64,000 bases of DNA from contig CAZODO010000005.1 in the NCBI GenBank assembly GCA_964578605.1, positions 1 to 64,000 on the forward strand. Direction: 5' to 3'. Shown here piece after piece: positions 16,668 through 23,513 of the stretch. A model generated the notes under the pieces. That model had not been told where the DNA came from and searched no databases. It was given only the letters and a program-made list of their open reading frames with translations. The DNA is from JAXMHN01 sp964578605 (GTDB lineage: Bacteria > Verrucomicrobiota > Verrucomicrobiia > Limisphaerales > SIBE01). Positions within the stretch are counted from its first letter, which is position 1; each line of letters opens with the position of its first letter. A program made the translations under genes and the position numbers.

Positions 16668-17273
16668 ATGATTAGCTATCTGCATGGGAAGTTGGACACC
16701 GTCCTGCCGACGCAAGTGACGGTGGACGTTCAGGGCATCGGGTACGACGTGCTGATTCCATTGTCGTCCTACGACAAGCTTCCCAAACCCGGCGCCGAGG
16801 TGAAGTTGCTGACCCATCTCGTGGTTAGAGAAGACGCCCATGTCCTTTACGGCTTCATGAGCGCGCAGGAGCGCGAGTTGTTCCGGCTGCTGATCAACAA
16901 TGTCAGCGGCATTGGACCGAAGATCGCCCTGAGCGTCCTGAGCGGCATGGACCCGACAACGTTTCGCGGCGCCGTGGCAAACGGCGACGTGCGCGCCCTT
17001 TCCCAAATCTCCGGCATCGGGAAAAAGACCGCTGAGCGGATCGTCGTGGAACTGCGAGACAAGTTCGGCGCGGCTGGCGCGTGGGAGGCCAGCAGCGCCA
17101 AACATGGCTTGTCGCCGCAAGACCAGAAGATCAACGACGCCGTGCTGGCGCTTATCGCGCTGGCGTATGGGCAAGCCGAAGCTCACGACGCCGTTCGCGC
17201 CGCCGCGGCTGCACTCGGGCCACAGGCCAGCCTTGAGGAACTGGTGCGAGCCAGCCTTCGCAAACGGCCTTAG
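16668..17273 (+). CDS. ruvA: RuvA Holliday-junction recognition subunit
   Basis: 201 residues, the usual RuvA length. Domain I is the OB-fold MISYLHGKLD...DVQGIGYDVLIP. Domain II has the two helix-hairpin-helix motifs, LINNVSGIGPKIALSVLSG (about 80-98) and ALSQISGIGKKTAERIVVELRDK (about 115-137). Domain III (about 155-201) is the three-helix RuvB-binding module, INDAVLALIALAYGQAEAHDAVRAA. RuvA tetramers clamp the junction and recruit the RuvB motor. ATG at 16668 gives the standard N-terminus; the frame is open further upstream into ruvC but out of family. Confidence 0.95.
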   Translation: MISYLHGKLDTVLPTQVTVDVQGIGYDVLIPLSSYDKLPKPGAEVKLLTHLVVREDAHVLYGFMSAQERELFRLLINNVSGIGPKIALSVLSGMDPTTFRGAVANGDVRALSQISGIGKKTAERIVVELRDKFGAAGAWEASSAKHGLSPQDQKINDAVLALIALAYGQAEAHDAVRAAAAALGPQASLEELVRASLRKRP

Positions 17274-17295
17274 CCCGGCTGCAGCCTTCTCCCTG

Positions 17296-17982
17296 ATGCG
17301 AACTTCCGCCAGTCGCTCATCCCGGGTCGTCATCCCGCACAAGCCGCGGTGGCATCAACGGGCGCTGGCGCGTCTGGTCTTTTGCGTGGAGCGGGCCGCG
17401 ATGGGCACCTTGCGCTGGGCGTTCGAAGATCGTTCGGGGATCTTTGATTCGCCGACTGTCCAGCCGGTGATCTATTGTGTCTGGCACAACCGGCTGGGGC
17501 TTACGATGGCCGTCTGGCGAAAGTTTCCTTTGCGCAAGCAGCCTCAACGCCGGTTGGCGGCCCTCGTCAGCGCCAGCAAAGACGGAGCGTTGCTGGCGCG
17601 CATCCTCGAGAATTTCGGGGTGCAACCTGTCAGAGGCTCCACCAGCCGCCGCGGCCCTCAGGCGCTGCTCGAATTAACCACCTGGGCGAAACGGGGCTGG
17701 GACCTGGCCATCACCCCGGATGGCCCGCGCGGGCCGCGCGAGGTCGTCCAAGAAGGCGTGATTGCGCTCGCGCAACTGACCGGTTTGCCCATTGTGCCGG
17801 TGACCATGGTGGTGCAGCCTAAGATTCGCTTGAGGAGTTGGGACCATTTTCAAGTCCCGCTGCCGCTGGGGCACTGTCGAGTGATTCTCTTCCCTCCCAT
17901 CCAGGTCCCCCGTGAAGCGGACGACTCCGAGCGGGAAGCCTTGCGTCAAGCGTTGGAGCATCAACTGCGGCTGGATGCGTGA
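17296..17982 (+). CDS. DUF374 lysophospholipid acyltransferase-like protein
   Basis: The gene encodes 228 residues. The DUF374 pattern is clear: VIYCVWHNRLGLTM (with the catalytic-type His), LAALVSASKDGALLARILENFGVQPVRGSTSRRGPQALLEL, WDLAITPDGPRGPREVVQEGVIALAQLTGLPIVPV. These are membrane-associated relatives of lysophospholipid/LPS acyltransferases; some genomes use them in lipid A-like acylation. The actual acyl acceptor is not readable. The ATG at 17296, 22 bp after ruvA, gives a sensible N-terminus; an upstream in-frame ATG at 17104 would overlap ruvA and is not favoured. It converges on the transglycosylase gene. Confidence 0.85.
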   Translation: MRTSASRSSRVVIPHKPRWHQRALARLVFCVERAAMGTLRWAFEDRSGIFDSPTVQPVIYCVWHNRLGLTMAVWRKFPLRKQPQRRLAALVSASKDGALLARILENFGVQPVRGSTSRRGPQALLELTTWAKRGWDLAITPDGPRGPREVVQEGVIALAQLTGLPIVPVTMVVQPKIRLRSWDHFQVPLPLGHCRVILFPPIQVPREADDSEREALRQALEHQLRLDA

Positions 17983-17992
17983 GGGGCCGCCG

Positions 17993-18622
17993 CTAATCGT
18001 TTGGTTCTGCTTGCGCCTTTCGCCGGTGCACGGCGAAGTCGCCTTGGTACTGCGCGGAACGTTCCAGAACAGCGCGCACGTACTCCTTGGTGCTGGGGAA
18101 CCCGATCTGCGAAATGAACAGCGCGCTATTCGTCTCCGCGGCCCCTTTGTTCCAGCGCAGCAGGTTGCTTCGCCCCGCGTTGTAGTCCGCCAGGGCGTAG
18201 GGCGTCGGGTGATCTGTGTGGGCATACCGCTTGAGGAGCTTTCGAAGGTACCATGTGCCCACTTCAAGATTGGTTTCCGGTTCGAAGAGGTTCCCCTCGA
18301 AACTGTCCCGCCCAGCCGCTCGCGCCCATTCCTGCGCCGCCAGGGAACCGATCTGCATCAGTCCGATTTCGCCCACGCGTCCGCGGACTTTCGGGTTGAA
18401 CTTGCTTTCGCGCCAGACGACGGCTTTCACCAGGGCGGGGTCCACATGATGGCGCCCCGCGGTGCGGAAGATGAGGCGGTCATACCGGCCTTCCTTGTGC
18501 CTTTCGTACCACCGGTCAAGGAGGCCCAGCCCCACCAACCCCATAGCGACCCCGAAGGCTGCCCAGGTTCGCCATCGGGTCCGGCGGACGCCGGTGGGGG
18601 GGTGCTGAGATCCGTCACTCAC
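17993..18622 (-). CDS. SLT-type lytic transglycosylase
   Basis: A 209-residue protein with an N-terminal membrane anchor or signal (WAAFGVAMGLVGLGLL, about 20-35) and one SLT lysozyme-like domain. The catalytic Glu is E72 in VVWRESKFNP; the other family motifs are GEIGLMQI (about 84-91), NLEVGTWYLRKLL and YALADYNAGRSNLLRW. It cleaves peptidoglycan glycan strands in the periplasm with formation of anhydromuramic ends. Divergent from priA with a 98-bp shared upstream region. Confidence 0.88.
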   Translation of the reverse strand: MSDGSQHPPTGVRRTRWRTWAAFGVAMGLVGLGLLDRWYERHKEGRYDRLIFRTAGRHHVDPALVKAVVWRESKFNPKVRGRVGEIGLMQIGSLAAQEWARAAGRDSFEGNLFEPETNLEVGTWYLRKLLKRYAHTDHPTPYALADYNAGRSNLLRWNKGAAETNSALFISQIGFPSTKEYVRAVLERSAQYQGDFAVHRRKAQAEPND

Positions 18623-18720
18623 GACGCCATCTTACGAGGCGGGCGATTGGCTGGGAATTCCCTTTTGCATCTCCGATGCGCCACCTTTCCAACCGCTTCG
18701 TTCAAGCCTATACTTCGCGA

Positions 18721-20961
18721 ATGATCGCCAGGGTCACGCTGGATCTCACGCTTCGGAAGGAGTTCGATTACTTGGTCCCGCCCGAGCTTGAAGCGGATCT
18801 CGCCGTGGGCAGCCGGGTGAAGGTGCCTTTCAACCAGCGCCAGGTGCTTGGATCGGTCACGGCCCTGGTCGAGGAATCCGCGCATACGAATCTTCGCCCA
18901 ATCCTCAAGGTGCTTGGCAGTCAGCCATTGCTGACGCCTCGGATTCTGTCCCTGGCGCGGTGGATGGCCGGCTATTACTGCTGTCCGGTCGAGGTGGCTA
19001 TTAAGAGCGTTCTGCCCGACGCCGTGCGCCAGGAACAGGAAGGCTGGCGCCAACGCCTTGTGGCCCGCACCCTCCCGCTGCCCGGGGAACTGCCCAAGCT
19101 CACGGCGCGCCAGGCAAACGTCTGGCGCATGATTCGCGAAGCTCAGGAGATCCCGCTGCAAGAACTTCTCAAAACGGCCGCGACCACCGCCCTCACAGTT
19201 CGCCGTCTTGAAGAGCGCGGGTTGATCACCATCGGCCCGGCCATTTCTGAACGGGATCCTTACGCGACGGAAGCCATCCTTCCAACCCAACCGCTGGAGC
19301 TGAACCCCGAACAAGCCGCCGCTCTGGAGCGCATTGTAACCTCAATGGACGCGGTGCACCGGGCGCCCGGCAAGACAGGTTCCGCGACCAACTTCCTCCT
19401 CTATGGCGTTACCGGGAGCGGCAAGACGGAGATCTACCTGCAAGCCATTGCCCACGCCCTCCAGCGCGGACAAGGCGCCATCGTGCTGGTTCCGGAGATC
19501 TCGCTCACGCCGCAGACGGTCGAACGGTTCAAGGCCCGCTTTAGTTCCGGGCCGCTTCAAACCCTGGTGGCGGTCCTGCACAGCCATCTTTCCACGGGCG
19601 AACGCCATGATGAATGGCACAAGATCCGCCAGGGCCGTGCCCGGATCGCGATCGGGGCGCGCTCCGCCGTGTTCGCGCCCGTGGACCCGCTCGGCTTGAT
19701 CATCGTGGATGAGGAACACGAGCACTCCTACAAACAGGAAGAAGCCCCGCGCTACCACGCGCGCGACGTCGCTATCATGCGCGCCCAACTCGAGAATGCC
19801 GTGGTGGTGCTCGGGTCCGCCACGCCGTCCCTGGAGAGCTACTACAACGCCCAGCATGGCAAGTACACCCTGCTCGAATTGCCGACGCGGGTCGACGACC
19901 AGAAGCTTCCCCTGGTCCGGGTCGTCGATATGCGCAGCGAAGTGCGCGCGAACAAAGGGATTCCCATCCTCTCGCGCATCTTGAAGGAAGCCATCACCAG
20001 CCGGCTGGAGAAAAAAGAGCAGGTGATGCTCTTTCTCAACCGCCGGGGCTTTGCCGCTTCGCTGCAATGTCCCCAGTGCGGATACGTCGCCGGGTGTCCC
20101 AATTGCAGCATCGCCCTGACCTACCATCGCCCGATCGAAAAGCTCTGTTGCCATATTTGCGGACATGCCGAAGACGCGCCGAAAGTCTGCCCCGAGCCGG
20201 CCTGCCGGAACCCTGCCATTCGCTACGCCGGGTTGGGCACACAACGGGTGGAAGAGACGCTCATCAAGGTTTTCCCCAACGCGTGCGTGCAGCGGATGGA
20301 TTCGGATTCCCTCAAGCGCAAAGGCGACATGCGTCGCATTCTGTCCCAGTTCCGCGTCGGCAAGATCGACATCCTCCTGGGCACGCAGATGATCGCCAAG
20401 GGCCTTCACTTCCCCAACGTGACGCTCGTGGGGATCATCTACGCCGACCTCAGCCTGCACATGCCGGATTTCCGCGCGGCCGAAAGGACCTTTCAACTTC
20501 TAACCCAGGTCTCAGGCCGGGCGGGGCGGGGCGATGTCGAAGGCGAAGTCGTGGTGCAGGCTTTCACGCCATTCCATCCCGCCATCCAGTTCGCGCGCCG
20601 GCACGATTTTGCCGGGTTTTACGAGCAGGAACTCGGTTTTCGGAAGCAGCTGAAGTATCCGCCCCTCACCCGCGCCGCCATGCTGACTCTCCGGTCGAGG
20701 AACGAAGACAAGGCTCGGATCTCCGCCGATTACCTCAAGACCGAGTTGGAGAAGCACCTTGCCGGGATGACCGATCTTATCGTGGCCGGGCCGGCTCCTT
20801 CGCCTCTCTTGAAAGCCGAGACGTTCTACCGGTACCAGCTCATGTTAAGGACGCGCCAAATGAGCAAGCTGAGCCTTGCCCTGGCAAAGATCCTCCGCGA
20901 GATCAAGCTGGCCGACGACGTCCTGCTGATTGTCGATATCGATGCCGTGGATCTTATGTGA
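18721..20961 (+). CDS. priA: PriA primosomal helicase (replication restart)
   Basis: 746 residues from the ATG at 18721, which starts the family N-terminus (MIARVTLDLTLRKEFDYLVP); an in-frame ATG at 18676 is possible. Domains: 3'-DNA-binding domain, winged helix, then a superfamily-2 helicase with Walker A GVTGSGKTE (about 229-237), DEEH (motif II) and QVSGRAGRGDVEGEV (motif VI). The zinc-binding insertion is intact with CPQCGYVAGCPNCS, CCHICG and a final CPEPAC (about 450-497). PriA reloads the replisome on stalled or recombinational forks, which fits its position near ruvC and ruvA. Confidence 0.96.
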   Translation: MIARVTLDLTLRKEFDYLVPPELEADLAVGSRVKVPFNQRQVLGSVTALVEESAHTNLRPILKVLGSQPLLTPRILSLARWMAGYYCCPVEVAIKSVLPDAVRQEQEGWRQRLVARTLPLPGELPKLTARQANVWRMIREAQEIPLQELLKTAATTALTVRRLEERGLITIGPAISERDPYATEAILPTQPLELNPEQAAALERIVTSMDAVHRAPGKTGSATNFLLYGVTGSGKTEIYLQAIAHALQRGQGAIVLVPEISLTPQTVERFKARFSSGPLQTLVAVLHSHLSTGERHDEWHKIRQGRARIAIGARSAVFAPVDPLGLIIVDEEHEHSYKQEEAPRYHARDVAIMRAQLENAVVVLGSATPSLESYYNAQHGKYTLLELPTRVDDQKLPLVRVVDMRSEVRANKGIPILSRILKEAITSRLEKKEQVMLFLNRRGFAASLQCPQCGYVAGCPNCSIALTYHRPIEKLCCHICGHAEDAPKVCPEPACRNPAIRYAGLGTQRVEETLIKVFPNACVQRMDSDSLKRKGDMRRILSQFRVGKIDILLGTQMIAKGLHFPNVTLVGIIYADLSLHMPDFRAAERTFQLLTQVSGRAGRGDVEGEVVVQAFTPFHPAIQFARRHDFAGFYEQELGFRKQLKYPPLTRAAMLTLRSRNEDKARISADYLKTELEKHLAGMTDLIVAGPAPSPLLKAETFYRYQLMLRTRQMSKLSLALAKILREIKLADDVLLIVDIDAVDLM

Positions 20962-20987
20962 CCACGCCGCAGTCGCGCGCCGGTCCC

Positions 20988-21425
20988 TCACTGCCCGGAA
21001 GCGGCCGCGCCTTCGGCTTTCGAATTTCGGTCTTCGGATTTGGAAAGGTGTTTCTTGAGCCATTCGGCGCGCCGGCTCTCGAACGTCTCCAGTTTGGCGC
21101 GCTGATCCGGCCGGAGTTCTTTGGCGATCTTTTCGTGCGCGCTCCGGAGGATGCGGTCGGTATCGCACAGGGCGTTCGAGTGGACCGCGCGCAGCGACTC
21201 GGCAGTTTCGTCGAAAACGGGCTGGAGCTTCGCCACCTGGTCTGGAGTGAGCCCGAGCGTGGACGTGAGGCGGTCTTGCAGCCGGTTGCAGGTCTTCTCC
21301 ATGGACGGGGGCTGGACAGTGCTTTGACGGGTGCTCTTGAAGGTGATCACGGCGCCCGTGGCTCCGCCAGCGATGAAGATGAGGGCCAGGTAAGCGATCA
21401 CTTTGCTTTTCGTCAACGCGTTCAT
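20988..21425 (-). CDS. Spy/CnrX-like periplasmic sensor protein
   Basis: This 145-residue protein has one N-terminal membrane segment (VIAYLALIFIAGGATGAVITF, about 9-29) and a helical periplasmic domain. The block LGLTPDQVAKLQPVFDETAESLRAVH (about 58-82) and the later LRPDQRAKLETFE are the LTxxQ-type repeats of the Spy/CpxP/CnrX superfamily. Possible metal or redox ligands are C46, H82, C87 and H97. It overlaps the membrane protein upstream by four bases (ATGA), completing a sigma / membrane protein / sensor operon like cnrYXH, in which the sensor controls the anti-sigma protein. Function as a metal sensor is an inference; a general envelope-stress sensor is equally possible. Confidence 0.65.
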   Translation of the reverse strand: MNALTKSKVIAYLALIFIAGGATGAVITFKSTRQSTVQPPSMEKTCNRLQDRLTSTLGLTPDQVAKLQPVFDETAESLRAVHSNALCDTDRILRSAHEKIAKELRPDQRAKLETFESRRAEWLKKHLSKSEDRNSKAEGAAASGQ

Positions 21426-21715
21426 TGCATCAAGGAGAGTTGAATCACCGAATCGACCACGACCAACTCGCTGGGCGGGGGCTCGGTCAGGATCTGCAGC
21501 GATAGGGCGGTGCTAATCAGAATAATGGCGCAGGCGCAAAGGCACGCGCCGCGAATCAGCGGGAGATAGAGAAAATCGCCGGTGCCATCGCGCAGACCCC
21601 GGCGCCACGCGGCGAGCACGCGCATTTCCAGCGCGAATGGAAGAGACACCGGGACATCGTCCTCGCCGCGCGCCGCCCGAAAGAGCCTCTCCAGGCAGGA
21701 ATCGATCTGGTTCAT
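21422..21715 (-). CDS. small membrane protein, probable anti-sigma factor
   Basis: 97 residues: a cytoplasmic N-terminus of about 50 residues, one membrane helix (IRGACLCACAIILISTALSLQIL, about 54-76) and a short periplasmic tail. No named domain is recognised. The call is from position: the start overlaps the sigma gene stop by four bases (ATGA at 21712-21715) and the end overlaps the sensor gene start by four, which is the arrangement expected for a single-pass anti-sigma factor with a small cytoplasmic sigma-binding segment. The cytoplasmic part lacks the zinc-type HxxxCxxC motif. Confidence 0.55.
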   Translation of the reverse strand: MNQIDSCLERLFRAARGEDDVPVSLPFALEMRVLAAWRRGLRDGTGDFLYLPLIRGACLCACAIILISTALSLQILTEPPPSELVVVDSVIQLSLMQ

Positions 21716-22371
21716 GTGCGTCCTTCCGTCATAAGTCTTGCAAGGTGCTTCCGCAGTTTGTGCCGGGCCCGAAAAGCCCGGACTTTGATGAGCGGCCCGT
21801 TCCAGCCGGTGAGTTTCTTGATCTCGTCGATGCTCCGGCCTTCGATATGGAGCCATTGCACCACCAGGCGGTCCTCGGGTGAAAGGCGTTCCAAGAGCTG
21901 CTCCACCAGTTCCCTGGAGGCAAAGTGCTGGTCCGGGTGCAATTCCTCCGACGTGGCCGCGAGGCATTGCAGCACGTGCGCTTCTTCCTCGTTCAGATCC
22001 GACCAGCGCAGTTCGGGACGAACCTTTTCCTGCCGGAGTTGGTTCAGGCAGGCGTTAATGGCGATCCGCGAAACCCAATGCTCCAGGGGCACCGTTCCCG
22101 AGTACTGATCAAGCTTGGAGAAGACTTTCATGAAAACCGTCTGAGCGAGATCTTCTTCACTCGTCCGCCGCGGCAAATGGGCGCGCACCAATTTGAGCAC
22201 AAACGGGTACAAATGCTCCATCAACGCGCGGGCGGCGTCTTCGTCCCGTTGACGAACGCGCTCCAGGCAAGCCGTAAGATCAAGGGCACCCTCCACCGGT
22301 TCCACCGTCGGGTTCACATCCGAGTTTTGCAAGCCTTGCCAAGCTAACGCCGTGCCGCTGGCGATCAACAT
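21712..22371 (-). CDS. ECF-subfamily RNA polymerase sigma factor
   Basis: 219 residues. Region 2 is visible as MEHLYPFVLKLVRAHLPRRTSEEDLAQTVFMKVFSKLDQYSG with EHWVSRIAINACLNQLRQEKVRPE, and region 4 as LERLSPEDRLVVQWLHIEGRSIDEIKKLTGWNGPLIKVRAFRARHKLRKHL. Two tryptophan-rich linker segments lie between. The first 30 residues are not conserved, so the true start may be somewhat further in. It heads a three-gene operon with the anti-sigma-like and Spy/CnrX-like genes and probably autoregulates. The 11-bp array of locus 3 begins about 150 bp upstream of its start. Confidence 0.9.
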   Translation of the reverse strand: MLIASGTALAWQGLQNSDVNPTVEPVEGALDLTACLERVRQRDEDAARALMEHLYPFVLKLVRAHLPRRTSEEDLAQTVFMKVFSKLDQYSGTVPLEHWVSRIAINACLNQLRQEKVRPELRWSDLNEEEAHVLQCLAATSEELHPDQHFASRELVEQLLERLSPEDRLVVQWLHIEGRSIDEIKKLTGWNGPLIKVRAFRARHKLRKHLARLMTEGRT

Positions 22372-22750
22372 CGAACCTAATGACGGACGGTAAACCTTTA
22401 GGTTACGGCTGAGACGAAGACGACCAGCGCGCCGGGATGGCGGACCAACCGTCGCCAGAAGGGTAAGTGGGGCAATGCTGTCAAAGAGCAGATTCTCAAG
22501 GTCCGCGGCCGTATGATGACTATGGTTATGCTATGGTTGCACTATAGTTTTACTATGATGAAATAGTAAAACCATGCTTGATAATTAGCTATACTATTCT
22601 GAAACAACGATGGCAGCACGGTTTAAGCCGCTAGCTTCGATCGATTCACCGTGACCACGCCGGATCTCCAGATGAACGAATCGAGACTCGGCCTGATGCC
22701 TTTCCTTGGATCACGCAGAAGCAACTCGGTTGGCCTGCTGCCATCCGTGG
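22372..22750. other. intergenic region upstream of the sigma operon
   Basis: 379 bp between the sigma gene 5' end and the 3' end of the PIN toxin gene. It contains the 11-bp array at 22520-22596 and a small inverted repeat GTAA-ACCT-TT-AGGT-TAC near 22390-22406 close to the sigma start, where an autoregulated promoter would lie. The array region is AT-rich. Confidence 0.5.
22520..22596. repeat. 11-bp phased array, locus 3 (7 units)
   Basis: Seven 11-bp units: CTATGGTTATG, CTATGGTTGCA, CTATAGTTTTA, CTATGATGAAA, TAGTAAAACCA, TGCTTGATAAT, TAGCTATACTA. Orientation flips in the middle: GTTTTACTAT (22547-22556) and ATAGTAAAAC (22563-22572) form a perfect 10-bp inverted repeat with a six-base loop. 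Confidence 0.75.
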
Positions 22751-23185
22751 TCAGTTGCCGAACGGAGCGCACTCAGTCGACGGAGATTCCAGATCCAGCT
22801 GCGCGAGGAGTCTTTCTGAAATCGAACGCATATGGGCGTCGCGATGGACCAACACCGCCTGACGGCTATGGGCCGCGGCGGCGATCAAAGCATCAACTAA
22901 AGGCAGGCGGGTAGTGGTTTCGCGGATCACTTCCTCGCTGTATTCGGCGACCGCGACGTCCACAGCAACGACTTCGTCGACAAGCTGTTTATAATCGTAA
23001 AGCGATTGCGTGATTTCCGCCTGACTCGCGCCCAGTTCACGCAAACGCCGCGAAAACTCAGGGAGCGAAACGCTGCAAATCAGAATCTTCTCCCCCTCGG
23101 TATCGAACAGGCCCTGCACGCGGTCACTGCCGGGTTCGTCGCGGAAATGGGCCAGCAAAGCGGAGGTATCCAGCAGGTACGCCAT
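22751..23185 (-). CDS. vapC: PIN-domain ribonuclease toxin (VapC type)
   Basis: 144 residues with the PIN fold acidic quartet: D6 in YLLDTSALLAHF, E43 in SLPEFSRRL, D97 in RLPLVDALIAAAA and D115 in LVHRDAHMRSI. PIN toxins are Mg-dependent RNases, usually cutting tRNA or rRNA. The gene starts three bases after the stop of an AbrB-type antitoxin gene, the standard VapBC order. The last 15 residues after about 128 are not conserved. Confidence 0.85.
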   Translation of the reverse strand: MAYLLDTSALLAHFRDEPGSDRVQGLFDTEGEKILICSVSLPEFSRRLRELGASQAEITQSLYDYKQLVDEVVAVDVAVAEYSEEVIRETTTRLPLVDALIAAAAHSRQAVLVHRDAHMRSISERLLAQLDLESPSTECAPFGN

Positions 23186-23188
23186 GGC

Positions 23189-23434
23189 TCAGCCTTCCGC
23201 GGCACGCTCCGCGACCAGTTCTGCTCCTGCATCGCGGTGCGGCGACCAACGTGCCCCCGCTCCTCGCAACCGGCGAGCGAGGTCGCCCCGTTTGGGAATG
23301 ACGCGGACGCGGATTTCGACCTCGCTGCCTGCGACAGCCTCCCAGTCCAGCTGACATCCCGGCGAGATGCGAAGTTGCCGGGAGATCTCGGCTGGTATGG
23401 TAATCATGTTCTTCGTTGTTACCGTGGTTCTCAT
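23189..23434 (-). CDS. vapB: AbrB/SpoVT-type antitoxin (VapB type)
   Basis: An 81-residue protein with a swapped-hairpin AbrB domain at the N-terminus: TTVTTKNMITIPAEISRQLRISPGCQLDWE, then VEIRVRVIPKRGDLARRLRGAG. The C-terminal 30 residues are the likely toxin-binding tail. It neutralises the downstream PIN toxin and represses the operon. Stop codon and toxin start are separated by three bases. Confidence 0.82.
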   Translation of the reverse strand: MRTTVTTKNMITIPAEISRQLRISPGCQLDWEAVAGSEVEIRVRVIPKRGDLARRLRGAGARWSPHRDAGAELVAERAAEG

Positions 23435-23513
23435 GGGATCTGACTAATCCATGATAACCGTTCGGTCAAGGAGGCTGGGCGCCCGGCTGGGCGCCTGCAC
23501 ACCAACCGGCCCG

